Positions 25,378 through 34,527 of a DNA stretch of 64,000 nt are shown piece by piece. The notes beneath the pieces are model-generated. The model worked only from the letters and a program-made list of their open reading frames with translations, ran no database searches and was not told where the DNA came from. Source of the stretch: Pseudomonas putida (GTDB lineage Bacteria; Pseudomonadota; Gammaproteobacteria; Pseudomonadales; Pseudomonadaceae); NCBI RefSeq assembly GCF_028682635.1, contig NZ_JANHLK010000017.1, positions 62,001-126,000 of the forward strand, given 5' to 3'. A program made the position numbers and the translations under genes. How positions within the stretch are numbered: position 1 is the stretch's first letter; every line of letters starts with the position of its first letter.

Positions 25378-26745
25378 TTATGCAGCCTCCACGTTGAGCA
25401 TCAGTTGCGCGTTGATCGCCTCGGCGGCGCGTTTGCCGTGCTGTACTGCCTGCACGGTGAGGTCCTGGTCGAGGCTGGTGCAGTCGCCGCCGGCATACAC
25501 CCCGGGGATGCTGGTGCGCAGGTGTTCGTCCACCTCTATGCGATCGCCCTGACGCTTGAGTTCTCGGGCTAAAGGATCGGCGAGGGCGCTGGAATCGAAG
25601 CTTTGGCCGATGGCTTTGAAGATGGCATCCGCGGCCTGTTCAAAGGTTTCGCCGGTGGTTTGCAGGCGACCTTCAACCAGGTGTGTGCGAGCGAAGCGCA
25701 TGCCGCGCACCTGGCCCTGGTCGTCGAGCAGGACTTCTTCCGGTTGGGCCCAGGTCAGCAGGCGTACCTGATTGGCCTTGGCGATGTCCTGTTCATGGTG
25801 AGTCGCTCCCATGTCCTCGGCGCCACGGCGGTAGACCAGGTTGACGTCGCGGGCGCCGAGCCGGGCCATCTGCACCGCCATGTCGATAGCCGTGTTGCCG
25901 GCACCGAGCACGATGCAGTGGTCGGCCAGCGGCAGCTGGCTCAAGTCATCGGCCTGGCGCAGTTCGCGGATATAGTCGGTGGCCGCCACCAGGCCGGGCG
26001 CGTCTTCATGCGGCAGGCCCAGCTGTTTGCTGGCCGCCAGGCCAATGCCGAGGAACACGGCGTCGAATTGTTGATGCAGGTCGCTGAGGCTGAGGTTATC
26101 CCCGAGTTTGTACCCGTGGCGGATTTCGATGCCGCCGATTTCCAGGAGGAAATCCAGCTCCTTCTGTGCGTAATCGTCCACCAGTTTGTATTTGGCGATC
26201 CCGTATTCATTCAGGCCGCCGGCCTTTTCCCGGGCCTCGAAAACCACCACGTCGTGGCCGTGCATCGCGCTGCGGTGGGCGCAGGACAACCCGGCGGGGC
26301 CGGCACCGACCACGGCAATGCGCTTGCCGGTGGCGGCACTGCGGGCGAACGGGTGTTCGCTGAAGTGCGCGTTGTCCACGGCGTAACGTTGCAGCAGGCC
26401 GATCAGCACCGGCGCGCATTCATGGGCGTTGTTGCGCACACAGGCCTGCTGGCAAAGGATCTCGGTCGGACAGACCCGGGCGCAACTGCCACCGAGGATG
26501 TTGGCTGAGAGGATTTTCTGCGCCGCCCCCTGGACGTTGTCCTGGTGAATGTTGCGGATGAACGAGGGAATATCGATTTCGCTCGGGCAGGCATTCACGC
26601 AGGGCGCGTCGTAGCAATACAGGCAACGCGAGGCTTCCAGATGCGCCTGGCGATCGTTGAGTGGCGGCGCCAGGTCGGTGAAATGGCCGGCGAGGGCGGC
26701 CGCGTTCTCATGGGGATGCGGGAGGTGGGTCAGGGTCTTGATCAC
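25378..26745 (-). CDS. preT: NAD-dependent dihydropyrimidine dehydrogenase subunit PreT
   Basis: A 455-residue electron-transfer subunit resembling the small subunit of glutamate synthase. N-terminal Fe-S cysteines: CLYCYDAPCVNACPSEIDIP and CARVCPTEILCQQACV. FAD motif GAGPAGLSCAHRSAMHG; NAD(P) motif GAGNTAIDMAVQMARLGAR. It passes electrons from NAD(P)H to PreA. First gene of the preT-preA pair; a REP and about 150 bp separate it from hydA, so it may have its own promoter or be read through from hydA. Confidence 0.95.
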   Translation of the reverse strand: MIKTLTHLPHPHENAAALAGHFTDLAPPLNDRQAHLEASRCLYCYDAPCVNACPSEIDIPSFIRNIHQDNVQGAAQKILSANILGGSCARVCPTEILCQQACVRNNAHECAPVLIGLLQRYAVDNAHFSEHPFARSAATGKRIAVVGAGPAGLSCAHRSAMHGHDVVVFEAREKAGGLNEYGIAKYKLVDDYAQKELDFLLEIGGIEIRHGYKLGDNLSLSDLHQQFDAVFLGIGLAASKQLGLPHEDAPGLVAATDYIRELRQADDLSQLPLADHCIVLGAGNTAIDMAVQMARLGARDVNLVYRRGAEDMGATHHEQDIAKANQVRLLTWAQPEEVLLDDQGQVRGMRFARTHLVEGRLQTTGETFEQAADAIFKAIGQSFDSSALADPLARELKRQGDRIEVDEHLRTSIPGVYAGGDCTSLDQDLTVQAVQHGKRAAEAINAQLMLNVEAA

Positions 26746-26816
26746 GGTGTTGGCCTCACGGTAATTGAGGTGCTGCCTCTGTCGGGCATTGTTTTTGTGT
26801 TGACTGGGCCGGCCTC

Positions 26817-26885
26817 TTCGCTGGCAAGCCAGCTCCTACAGGGGAATGCATTTCAAACTGTAGGAGCGAGCTTGCTCGCGAAAGG
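26817..26885. repeat. Mixed REP pair
   Basis: The left unit TTCGCTGGCAAGCCAGCTCC and the right unit TGTAGGAGCGAGCTTGCTCG belong to different REP subfamilies yet are placed head to head, in the hydA-preT gap. Confidence 0.82.
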
Positions 26886-26898
26886 CCGCAGGCCGCTC

Positions 26899-28338
26899 TC
26901 AGCGTTTCACCGCAACGGGCTGATTCAACTCCGCCCGCTTGCTCAGCAAATCAAACACCGCCGGATAAGCCGGCCGTTCGATGTACCGCCCGGCACCGCG
27001 CTCGGCGCGCAGGTCGCCGTCGGCCCAGACCACGCGCCCCTGGCTGATGGTGTGGCTGGGTACACCGCGCACGGTCTTGCCTTCGAAGATATTGAAGTCG
27101 ACCTGCTGGTGATGGGTCTTGGCGGAAATCGTGCGCGAACCTTGCGGGTCCCACAGCACCAGGTCGGCATCGGAGCCGACGCGGATCGCGCCTTTGCGCG
27201 GATAGAGGTTGAAGATCTTCGCGGTGTTGGTGGAGGTCAGCGCGACGAATTGCTGCATCGAAAAACGCCCGGTGTTCACGCCTTCCTCCCACAACACCGC
27301 CATGCGGTCTTCGATGCCGGCAGTGCCGTTGGGGATCTTGCTGAAGTCGTCCTTGCCGGCGGCTTTCTGCTCGGCGCAGAAGCAGCAGTGATCGGTGGCG
27401 GTTGTGTGCAGGTTACCCGCCTGCAAACCGTGCCACAGGGCTTCTTGATGGCCGCGTGGACGGAACGGTGGGCTCATCACGTACCCTGCGGCGGTCTGCC
27501 AGTCCGGGTGCTGATAGACGCTGTCGTCCAGCAGCAGATGCCCGGCCAGCACTTCGCCGTAGACCGGTTGGCCCTTGGCGCGGGCGTAGGTGATTTCGTC
27601 GAGGGCTTCCTTGGTCGAGACGTGGACCAGATACAACGGCGTGCCGAGGGTTTCGGCAATGCGGATGGCCCGGCTTGCCGCTTCGCCTTCCACCTGCGAA
27701 GGGCGTGACAACGGATGCGCTTCCGGCCCGGTCATGCCCTGGGCCATGAGCTTGCGCTGCAGGTGGTACACCAGCTCACCGTTTTCCGCATGCACGGTCG
27801 GCACCGCGCCCAGTTCCAGGCAGCGCTCGAAACTCGCCACCAGGGTGTCGTCGGCCGCCATGATGGCGTTCTTGTAGGCCATGAAATGCTTGAAGCTGTT
27901 GACCCCGTGATGAATCACCAACTCCTCCATTTCTTCGCGAACCTGCTCGCTCCACCAGGTGATGGCGACGTGGAAGCCGTAGTCGGACGCCGACTTCTCG
28001 GCCCATCCGCGCCACTGATGGAAGGCCTCCATCAATGACTGCTGCGGATTGGGAATCACGAAATCGATGATCGACGTGGTGCCGCCGGCAAGACCCGCCG
28101 CCGTGCCGCTGAAAAAGTCTTCGCTGGCCACGGTGCCCATGAAGGGCAGTTGCATGTGGGTGTGCGGGTCGATGCCGCCAGGCATCAGGTATTGGCCGCT
28201 GCCGTCGAGTATCTCGGCACCTGCGGGAACGTCGAGGTCTTCGCCGATGGCCTTGATCACGCCGTCTGCGCAATACACATCGGCGCGATAACTTTCATCA
28301 TGGGTAACAACGGTAGCGCCACGGATCAACAGAGACAT
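26899..28338 (-). CDS. hydA: Dihydropyrimidinase (D-hydantoinase)
   Basis: A 479-residue amidohydrolase that opens dihydrouracil or dihydrothymine to the N-carbamoyl beta-amino acid. Binuclear metal ligands: GGIDPHTHMQLPFMGT, the carbamylated lysine in FKHFMAYKNAIM, VHAENGELVYHL, LYLVHVSTKEA and TATDHCCF. Second step after PreAT. It is divergent from the NCS1 permease across a 541-bp AT-rich control region. The length agrees with bacterial dihydropyrimidinases. Confidence 0.95.
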   Translation of the reverse strand: MSLLIRGATVVTHDESYRADVYCADGVIKAIGEDLDVPAGAEILDGSGQYLMPGGIDPHTHMQLPFMGTVASEDFFSGTAAGLAGGTTSIIDFVIPNPQQSLMEAFHQWRGWAEKSASDYGFHVAITWWSEQVREEMEELVIHHGVNSFKHFMAYKNAIMAADDTLVASFERCLELGAVPTVHAENGELVYHLQRKLMAQGMTGPEAHPLSRPSQVEGEAASRAIRIAETLGTPLYLVHVSTKEALDEITYARAKGQPVYGEVLAGHLLLDDSVYQHPDWQTAAGYVMSPPFRPRGHQEALWHGLQAGNLHTTATDHCCFCAEQKAAGKDDFSKIPNGTAGIEDRMAVLWEEGVNTGRFSMQQFVALTSTNTAKIFNLYPRKGAIRVGSDADLVLWDPQGSRTISAKTHHQQVDFNIFEGKTVRGVPSHTISQGRVVWADGDLRAERGAGRYIERPAYPAVFDLLSKRAELNQPVAVKR

Positions 28339-28879
28339 TCCGAGTTCCTCGCAGGCAATGACCGGCTGATGCCGGTTCTAGATGTTTTATAGACGTGAGC
28401 GGTAACCGGCTTAATCCTGTCAACGCTGTCAGGAATAAAAACTAGTCTTAGTTATAGGAATGAGCAAGATTATTTTTTATAAGCTTATGACTGTTTTAAC
28501 TGTTTGATAAATAACAAATATAAACAAAAAACAGCAAAATGGTGCGGCCTCTCACCATTTTGACGCACTTGACAGGATCCAAATATGGTCAAGATTTCTT
28601 ATGTGAAATCAGCCGTTTGAGGATGGTCTATGGTTGATGCGCGACTTTGAAAAAAATATCGATGCACCAGTTTGAGTCCTGACTGTTCGGACAACTTGGC
28701 GGGCATTTGGCCTGAGAGGCATGCCGAGTAACCGAGGTGACCCAATAAAACTGATAAACATCAGTGAGTTGCAGAGTGTTTATGGAACTGCCCGATGCGC
28801 AAGCGGGGCACCCGGCACGTTTATTGATGCCGCCAGCCCTCGATGAGCAAAAAATAACTCAAAGAACAGTGGAGCGGCC
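28339..28879. promoter_or_regulatory. hydA / NCS1 permease divergent control region
   Basis: This 541-bp stretch has no gene but is AT-rich and structured. A 10-bp motif ATCCTGTCAA (28416-28425) is the exact inverse of TTGACAGGAT at 28569-28578, each reading toward its own gene. A hairpin AAAATGGTG...CACCATTTT (28536-28561) is followed, leftward, by a T-rich run. TTGACA (28569-28574) could be a -35 for the permease with AAGATT 16 bases on. CTTGAC...GTCAAG flanks this site and holds one perfect TGGTCAA half of the RutR consensus. Confidence 0.5.
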
Positions 28880-30364
28880 ATGCAACAGATCAGATCGCAA
28901 GTGACCGAGCGCGACGGCTTGTTCGAGCTGGAAGCCGGCAGCGATGTCCTCGACAGTCCCCGTTACAACCACGACATTGCACCAACCAAGGTGCGTGAAA
29001 GAACCTGGAACAAATGGCACATCACGGCGTTATGGGTCGGCATGGCGATTTGCGTGCCGACCTACACCCTGGGTGGGGTGCTGACGGCGTATTTCGGCCT
29101 GAGTGTCGGTGAGGCGCTGCTGGCCATCCTGTTTGCCAACATCATTGTGTTGATCCCGCTGACGCTCAACGCCTTTCCCGGCACCAAGTACGGCATTCCG
29201 TTTCCGGTGTTGCTGCGCTCGTCCTTCGGTATCTTCGGGTCTAACATCCCATGCCTGATCCGCGCCCTGGTGGCCTGTGGCTGGTTCGGCATCCAGACGA
29301 TGTTCGGTGGCCTGGCGATCCACCTGTTCCTGGGCTCGGTGTTCGAGGGCTGGAAGTCCCTGGGCGGCACAGGCGAAGTCATCGGCTTCATGGTGTTCTG
29401 GGCACTGAACCTGTGGGTGGTGATTCGCGGCGCCGAGTCGATCAAATGGCTGGAAACCCTCTCGGCACCGCTGTTGGTGCTGGTGGGGGTCGGGTTGCTG
29501 GTGTGGGCCATGCCCAATGTGTCGATGACCGAGCTGCTGGCGATCCCGCCCAAGCGTCCAGAAGGCGCGGGTGTGGCCAGCTATTTCGCGGCCGGGCTGA
29601 CCGCGATGGTCGGGTTCTGGGCCACGCTGTCGCTGAACATCCCCGACTTCAGCCGCTACGCGAAAAGCCAGAAAGACCAGATCGTCGGGCAGATCATCGG
29701 CCTGCCACTGACGATGTTCCTGTTTGCCTCCCTGGGCGTGGTGATGACCGCTGCCTCGGTGAAGCTGGTGGGCGTGACGGTGTCCGACCCGGTGACCCTG
29801 ATCGGCCATATCCAGAGCCCGGTCTGGGTGGCGCTGGCCATGGCGCTGATCATCATCGCCACGCTGTCGACCAACACCGCGGCCAACATCGTTTCACCCA
29901 CCAACGACTTCCAGAACATCGCCCCCAAGGCGATCAACCGGACCAAAGCGGTGATGCTCACGGGGTTCGTGGGGTTGGCATTGATGGCCCATGAACTGCT
30001 GAAAAAGCTTGGCCTGATTGTTTCGGATGTCAGCCTGGAAACGGTGTATTCCAACTGGTTGCTCGGCTATTCCAGTCTGTTGGGGCCGATTGCCGGGATC
30101 ATGGTGGTGGACTATTTCCTGATCAAGAAACAGCAGCTGGACCTGGCCGGCCTCTACCGCGACGACGTGTACCCGGCGTGGAACTGGAACGGTTTTCTCG
30201 CGTTCGGCGTGCCGGTGGTGTTGACGCTGCTGTCCCTGGGCAGCGACGTGTTCAGCTGGTTCTACAGCTATGGCTGGTTCACCGGCTCGGCCCTTGGCGG
30301 GTTGATTTATTACGGGTTGTGCGTGATGCGGCCCAGTCCATCTGTCGTGAAATCTGCGGTGTAA
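28880..30364 (+). CDS. NCS1-family pyrimidine/nucleobase permease
   Basis: A 494-residue inner-membrane symporter with about twelve hydrophobic segments. NCS1 marks include PTYTLGGVLTAYFGLSVGEA, GTKYGIPFPVLLRSSFGIFG, GFWATLSLNIPDFSRYAKSQ and NTAANIVSPTNDFQNIAP. It faces hydA and is followed by the carbamoyl-amidohydrolase gene, so the likely substrate is uracil/thymine or a dihydropyrimidine/hydantoin. A short cytoplasmic N-terminus precedes the first membrane segment. Confidence 0.92.
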   Translation: MQQIRSQVTERDGLFELEAGSDVLDSPRYNHDIAPTKVRERTWNKWHITALWVGMAICVPTYTLGGVLTAYFGLSVGEALLAILFANIIVLIPLTLNAFPGTKYGIPFPVLLRSSFGIFGSNIPCLIRALVACGWFGIQTMFGGLAIHLFLGSVFEGWKSLGGTGEVIGFMVFWALNLWVVIRGAESIKWLETLSAPLLVLVGVGLLVWAMPNVSMTELLAIPPKRPEGAGVASYFAAGLTAMVGFWATLSLNIPDFSRYAKSQKDQIVGQIIGLPLTMFLFASLGVVMTAASVKLVGVTVSDPVTLIGHIQSPVWVALAMALIIIATLSTNTAANIVSPTNDFQNIAPKAINRTKAVMLTGFVGLALMAHELLKKLGLIVSDVSLETVYSNWLLGYSSLLGPIAGIMVVDYFLIKKQQLDLAGLYRDDVYPAWNWNGFLAFGVPVVLTLLSLGSDVFSWFYSYGWFTGSALGGLIYYGLCVMRPSPSVVKSAV

Positions 30365-30370
30365 GGGAGG

Positions 30371-30446
30371 GCCTCTTCGCTGGCAAGCCAGCTCCTACAG
30401 GTGATCGCGATCCCTTGTAGGAGCTGGCTTGCCAGCGAAGGCGGCC
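30371..30446. repeat. REP doublet (GTAGGAGCT type)
   Basis: Inverted units CTTCGCTGGCAAGCCAGCTC and TTGTAGGAGCTGGCTTGCCA fill most of the 139-bp gap between the permease gene and the amidohydrolase gene; they could form a hairpin in a common transcript. Confidence 0.9.
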
Positions 30447-30503
30447 TCAAACACACCGCAGAATTGCCTGAAAAACTCATAAGAACAGCCTGAGGAGATC
30501 CCC

Positions 30504-31787
30504 ATGAACGCGGCCGTAGACGTTCTGCAGTCCACCCATCAGCACATCAACCGCGACCGTCTGTGGCAGTCGCTCATGGAACTGGCCAAGCTCGGCGCCA
30601 CGGTCAAGGGCGGTGTGTGTCGCCTGGCCCTTACCGACCTCGATCGCCAGGCCCGGGACACTTTCGTCAAGTGGTGTGAGGAGGCCGGCTGCACTGTCAG
30701 CATCGACGCCGTCGGCAATATCTTCGCCCGCCGTCCCGGACGCAATCCGGACCTGCCACCGGTGATGACCGGCAGCCACATCGACACCCAGCCCACCGGC
30801 GGCAAGTTCGATGGCTGCTTCGGCGTGCTGGCCGGCGTCGAAGTGCTGCGTACCCTCAATGACCTGGGCATCGAGACCGAAGCGCCGCTGGAAGTGGTGG
30901 TGTGGACCAACGAAGAGGGCTCGCGTTTTGCCCCGTGCATGATGGGCTCCGGTGTGTTCGCGGAAAAATTCACCCTGGAAGAAACCCTGGCCAAGGTCGA
31001 CGCCGAGGGCGTGACGGTGGGCGAAGCGCTCAATGCCATTGGCTACGCGGGAACCCGCCAAGTCAGTGGCCACGCCGTGGGCGCCTATTTCGAAGCGCAT
31101 ATCGAGCAAGGGCCGATTCTCGAGGATGAACGCAAGACCATCGGCGTCGTCATGGGCGCCCTCGGCCAGAAATGGTTCGACCTGAAACTGCGCGGCGTCG
31201 AAGCCCACGCCGGCCCGACGCCCATGCACCTGCGCAAGGACGCCCTGGTGGGCGCCGCGGTGATCGTCGGTGCGGTCAATCGCGCTGCCCTCGGTCACCA
31301 GCCCCACGCTTGCGGCACCGTCGGTTGCCTGCAAGCCTATCCCGGCTCGCGCAACGTCATTCCCGGCGAAGTGCGCATGACCCTGGACTTCCGCCACCTC
31401 GAACCGGCGCGACTGGACTCGATGATCGCCGAAGTGCGCGAGGTCATAGCAACCACCTGCGAAGAACACGGCCTGACCTATGAACTGACCCCCACCGCCG
31501 ACTTCCCGCCGCTGTATTTCGACAAGGGCTGCGTTGAGGCAGTACGCGGTGCGGCGCAAGGGCTGGGCCTTTCGCACATGGATATCGTCAGCGGCGCAGG
31601 GCACGACGCGATCTTCCTGGCCGAGCTGGGACCGGCCGGGATGATCTTCGTGCCGTGCGAAGGCGGCATCAGCCACAACGAGATCGAGAATGCCAACCCG
31701 GATGACCTGGCGGCTGGGTGTGCGGTGTTGTTGCGGGCGATGCTGGCGGCTTCGGCAGCGGTGGCCAAGGGGGCGAAGGCTGCTTGA
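30504..31787 (+). CDS. N-carbamoyl-beta-alanine/ureido amidohydrolase (M20 family)
   Basis: A 427-residue zinc-dependent amidase of the hydantoinase/carbamoylase (Amidase HyuC-type) family. Metal-binding stretches: MTGSHIDTQPTGGKFDGCFG, VWTNEEGSRFAPCMMGSGVF, the dimerisation/substrate segment GVEAHAGPTPMHLRKDAL, and SGAGHDAIFLAELGPAG near the end. In this context it most likely splits N-carbamoyl-beta-alanine to beta-alanine, CO2 and ammonia (PydC/beta-ureidopropionase), the last step after PreAT and HydA. Allantoate amidohydrolase is the main alternative from family alone. Same strand as the permease. Confidence 0.88.
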   Translation: MNAAVDVLQSTHQHINRDRLWQSLMELAKLGATVKGGVCRLALTDLDRQARDTFVKWCEEAGCTVSIDAVGNIFARRPGRNPDLPPVMTGSHIDTQPTGGKFDGCFGVLAGVEVLRTLNDLGIETEAPLEVVVWTNEEGSRFAPCMMGSGVFAEKFTLEETLAKVDAEGVTVGEALNAIGYAGTRQVSGHAVGAYFEAHIEQGPILEDERKTIGVVMGALGQKWFDLKLRGVEAHAGPTPMHLRKDALVGAAVIVGAVNRAALGHQPHACGTVGCLQAYPGSRNVIPGEVRMTLDFRHLEPARLDSMIAEVREVIATTCEEHGLTYELTPTADFPPLYFDKGCVEAVRGAAQGLGLSHMDIVSGAGHDAIFLAELGPAGMIFVPCEGGISHNEIENANPDDLAAGCAVLLRAMLAASAAVAKGAKAA

Positions 31788-31840
31788 AACGCAAAGGATC
31801 GAGCCTGCGGCAGCAGCTGCAGGCTGCGATTTCCTGATCA

Positions 31841-32986
31841 TCAAACGCTTGTCGCCTGCTCAAGCTTTTCACTGACCACCAGATCCACCTGATGAATCGG
31901 TTTGCTCCGATGCCTGAGCATCCCGCCCTGGCGCTGGCTCATCACCGCCGTCATCTCGGCGAGTATCGCCAGCGCCACGCTCTGCGGCGCATCGCCACCC
32001 AGGTCGAGACCCATCGGGTAGTGCAGCGCTGAGGTGCCCAGGCCGATTTCGGCCAGCAGGCGTTCGGTGCGCTCCCTGGGGCCGAGTTGGCCGAGGTAGG
32101 CGGGCGAGGCTTGCAGGGCCAGCCCAAGCCAGTGCCGGTCCTGGCGGTAGCTGTGGGTCATCACCGCCACAAAGGCGCCATCGATCAGCGGGGACAGGTC
32201 CAACGGGTTGTCGAGGCTGGCGAAGACCACGGCGTCGGCTTGCGGGAAACGTTCGGCGCGGGCGAAGTGGCTGCGGCTGTCGACGACGCTAACGTGCCAG
32301 TCCAATAGTTTGGCCATGCGCACCAGCGGCTGTGCGTCGTGACCGGCGCCGAAAATCACCAGGCGCGGCGGCGGGGCGATGTACTCGAAAAACACCTCGA
32401 CCTCACCACGGGCGTCGCTGTAGAGCCGTGTCGAGGACTTTTTCTGCGTCAGTGTCTTGTGCAGGTCACGACGAATCCCATGGGTCAATTGCAGGTTGCG
32501 CAGGCTTCCCACGGTGTCGGACAGCAAGCGGTCACCGACCCGGACACTGGCATAACGAGAGGTGCCGATCACCGTGGCCATGGCGGCCGGTTGCTGACGG
32601 TCGCGCACCCGGCGCAGCAGTTCGATGGCCGGTGCAGGGGATTTTGCGCGCAGGCGCTCGAGCAAGACGAATACTGTGCCGTTGCAACCCAGGCCAAAGG
32701 TCAGGGCGCTTTGCTCATCGTCTTCGTCCTCGGTGGCGCCGGTGCTGTAGCGGCGCACCAGCGGTTCGCCGGAGTCGGTCAGCCACCAGGCTTTTTTTGC
32801 CAGGTCCTGCTCCAGGCAACCACCGCTGACGGTGCCGACGGTGCGACCGTGCAAGGGAATGAGCATCCGCGCACCGGGACGGCGATAGGCCGAGCCTTCG
32901 ACCTTGACCACGGTGGCGAGGATGGTTTCTTCGCCGGCCTGGGCGGCGGTGTCGATGGCTTGCAAGAGTTCGTTGAGGCCGGACAT
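31841..32986 (-). CDS. XdhC/CoxI-family molybdenum hydroxylase maturation protein
   Basis: A 381-residue protein from ATG 32984-32986 with GGGAGCG upstream. N-terminal XdhC_CoxI domain: ILATVVKVEGSAYRRPGARM and VSGGCLEQDLAKKAW. C-terminal Rossmann domain: RLVIFGAGHDAQPLVRMA and VMTHSYRQDRHWL. XdhC proteins bind and sulfurate the molybdenum cofactor for xanthine-dehydrogenase-type enzymes. No xdhAB is next to it; the nearest client is the two-subunit Mo hydroxylase encoded at 42.6-45.2 kb. It is convergent with the pyrimidine amidohydrolase. Confidence 0.9.
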   Translation of the reverse strand: MSGLNELLQAIDTAAQAGEETILATVVKVEGSAYRRPGARMLIPLHGRTVGTVSGGCLEQDLAKKAWWLTDSGEPLVRRYSTGATEDEDDEQSALTFGLGCNGTVFVLLERLRAKSPAPAIELLRRVRDRQQPAAMATVIGTSRYASVRVGDRLLSDTVGSLRNLQLTHGIRRDLHKTLTQKKSSTRLYSDARGEVEVFFEYIAPPPRLVIFGAGHDAQPLVRMAKLLDWHVSVVDSRSHFARAERFPQADAVVFASLDNPLDLSPLIDGAFVAVMTHSYRQDRHWLGLALQASPAYLGQLGPRERTERLLAEIGLGTSALHYPMGLDLGGDAPQSVALAILAEMTAVMSQRQGGMLRHRSKPIHQVDLVVSEKLEQATSV

Positions 32987-33017
32987 GCAATCGCTCCCGA
33001 AAATGACGGAGATCCCT

Positions 33018-33107
33018 TGTAGGAGCTGGCTTGCCGGCGAAGACGGCGGGTCAGGCAACATCTCTGCTAACTGACACACCGCTTTCGCTGGCAAGCCAGC
33101 TCCTACA
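33018..33107. repeat. REP doublet (GTAGGAGCT type)
   Basis: Inverted units TTGTAGGAGCTGGCTTGCCG and CGCTGGCAAGCCAGCTCCTA lie in the 140-bp gap between the xdhC-like gene and the deaminase-like gene. Confidence 0.9.
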
Positions 33108-33126
33108 GGGGATTTGGGGTGGTAGG

Positions 33127-34515
33127 TCAGTCGTCTACCTTCATCAACTGCCGCACTCCCTCCCACGCCTCGGCCCGCATCCGCTGCACATCCAGCCCCG
33201 GGATCACGCCGTCATCGACCACCACCCGGCCGCCGACCAGGCTGTACTTCACCGCAATCGGCTCACCGGCCACCACCGGCGCCACGGCGATGTCGTGGAA
33301 ACCGAAGAAGCGCGGGTGGTCGAGACCGTAGACCACCAGGTCCGCCGCCTGACCGATCTCAAGCGTGCCGACCGCCCCCAGCCCCAGCACCTGCGCGCCG
33401 CCGGCCGTGCCCCAGTGGATGACATCTTCGGCGGTGGTCGCCGAGGCGCCTTGCTCCGCCCGGTGAATCAGCCACGCAGTGTTGGCTTCGCCGACCATGC
33501 TCCCGGACTCGTTGGACGCCACGCCATCCACGCCAAGGGAAATTGGCACCCCGGCCTCGAACATCTGCGGCACTGGCGCCACGCCGCTGCCCAGGCGCGC
33601 ATTGCTCACCGGGCAGTGGGAAATGCCGGTGCCGGTTTGTGCGAGCATGCGGATTTCACCGGGTTGCAGGTGGACGGCGTGGGCGAACCACACGTCCGGG
33701 CCGAGCCATTCGTGTTCGGCGACGAATTCCACCGGCAGGCAGTTGTATTTCTCGCGGCAGAAATTCACATAGTTCTGCGTTTCCGACAGGTGCGTGTGCA
33801 GGCGCAAGCCGAGGCCACGGGCGGTGTGGGCCAGTTCCCGCAGCAGCGTCGGTGGCAGCGAAAAAGTCGGCGTGGTCGGCGCGACCACCACCCGGCGCAG
33901 GGCGTCCGGGGTGTCCTGGTGATAGCGCGACTTGAGCCGTTCGATGTCACCGACCATCTGCTCGAGGGTTTCCGGTTGCAGCGCGGTTTTCGAGAACCCC
34001 GGATGCGCGCTGGCCGACTCCAGCGCGCCGCCCCGGCACAGGACAAAACGCAGGCCGAATGCTTCGGCCATGTCGAACAGCAGGTCACCGGTCTCGGTGG
34101 TGCCGTTGGCATGGTAGAGGTAATGGTGATCGGCGCAGGTGGTCACGCCCGACAGCAGCAATTCGGCCATGCCCAGCTGCGCGGCGATCCGCGCCAGTTG
34201 CGGGGTGAAGCGGTTGAGGCGCGGGTAGGGCACGCTGGCCAGCCAGCCTTGCAGGTCCTGGTTCAGGCCTTCGGGTACGGCCTTGAGCAGGTTCTGGAAC
34301 AGGTGATGGTGGGTGTTGATCCAGCCCGGATACACCAACGAATGGCGCGCGTCGATCACCCGCTCACCGGGTTGCGCTTCAAGGCCTGCGGCCATTTCGG
34401 CGATACGCCCGTTGACGATGCGGATGTCCACGGCGCCGGCCCTGGCCCGTGGGCCACGCAGGCCGGTCATCACTGCCGCCGGGTTCTTGATCAGGATGTT
34501 TTGCAGTTGAGTCAT
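33127..34515 (-). CDS. 8-oxoguanine deaminase-like amidohydrolase
   Basis: A 462-residue cytosine-deaminase/atzA-type amidohydrolase. Metal and substrate motifs: PGWINTHHHLFQNLLKAVPE, CADHHYLYHANGTTETGD, LHTHLSETQNYVNF, DVWFAHAVHL and SLGVDGVASNESG. The sequence resembles the Pseudomonas 8-oxoguanine deaminases (Pa0142 group), which convert 8-oxoguanine to urate; guanine or other purine/pyrimidine analogues remain possible. It lies 12 bp after a purine permease gene on the same strand, which supports a nucleobase-like substrate. Confidence 0.82.
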   Translation of the reverse strand: MTQLQNILIKNPAAVMTGLRGPRARAGAVDIRIVNGRIAEMAAGLEAQPGERVIDARHSLVYPGWINTHHHLFQNLLKAVPEGLNQDLQGWLASVPYPRLNRFTPQLARIAAQLGMAELLLSGVTTCADHHYLYHANGTTETGDLLFDMAEAFGLRFVLCRGGALESASAHPGFSKTALQPETLEQMVGDIERLKSRYHQDTPDALRRVVVAPTTPTFSLPPTLLRELAHTARGLGLRLHTHLSETQNYVNFCREKYNCLPVEFVAEHEWLGPDVWFAHAVHLQPGEIRMLAQTGTGISHCPVSNARLGSGVAPVPQMFEAGVPISLGVDGVASNESGSMVGEANTAWLIHRAEQGASATTAEDVIHWGTAGGAQVLGLGAVGTLEIGQAADLVVYGLDHPRFFGFHDIAVAPVVAGEPIAVKYSLVGGRVVVDDGVIPGLDVQRMRAEAWEGVRQLMKVDD

Positions 34516-34527
34516 GGTCGGCTCCGG

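Noticed and set aside
28690..28750. Possible TPP riboswitch before the NCS1 permease (CCTGAGAGG loop)
   Set aside because: CTGAGA is present but the second conserved half of the THI box (CCTGATCTGGATAATGCC-like) is missing, and the gene context is pyrimidine breakdown, not thiamine.
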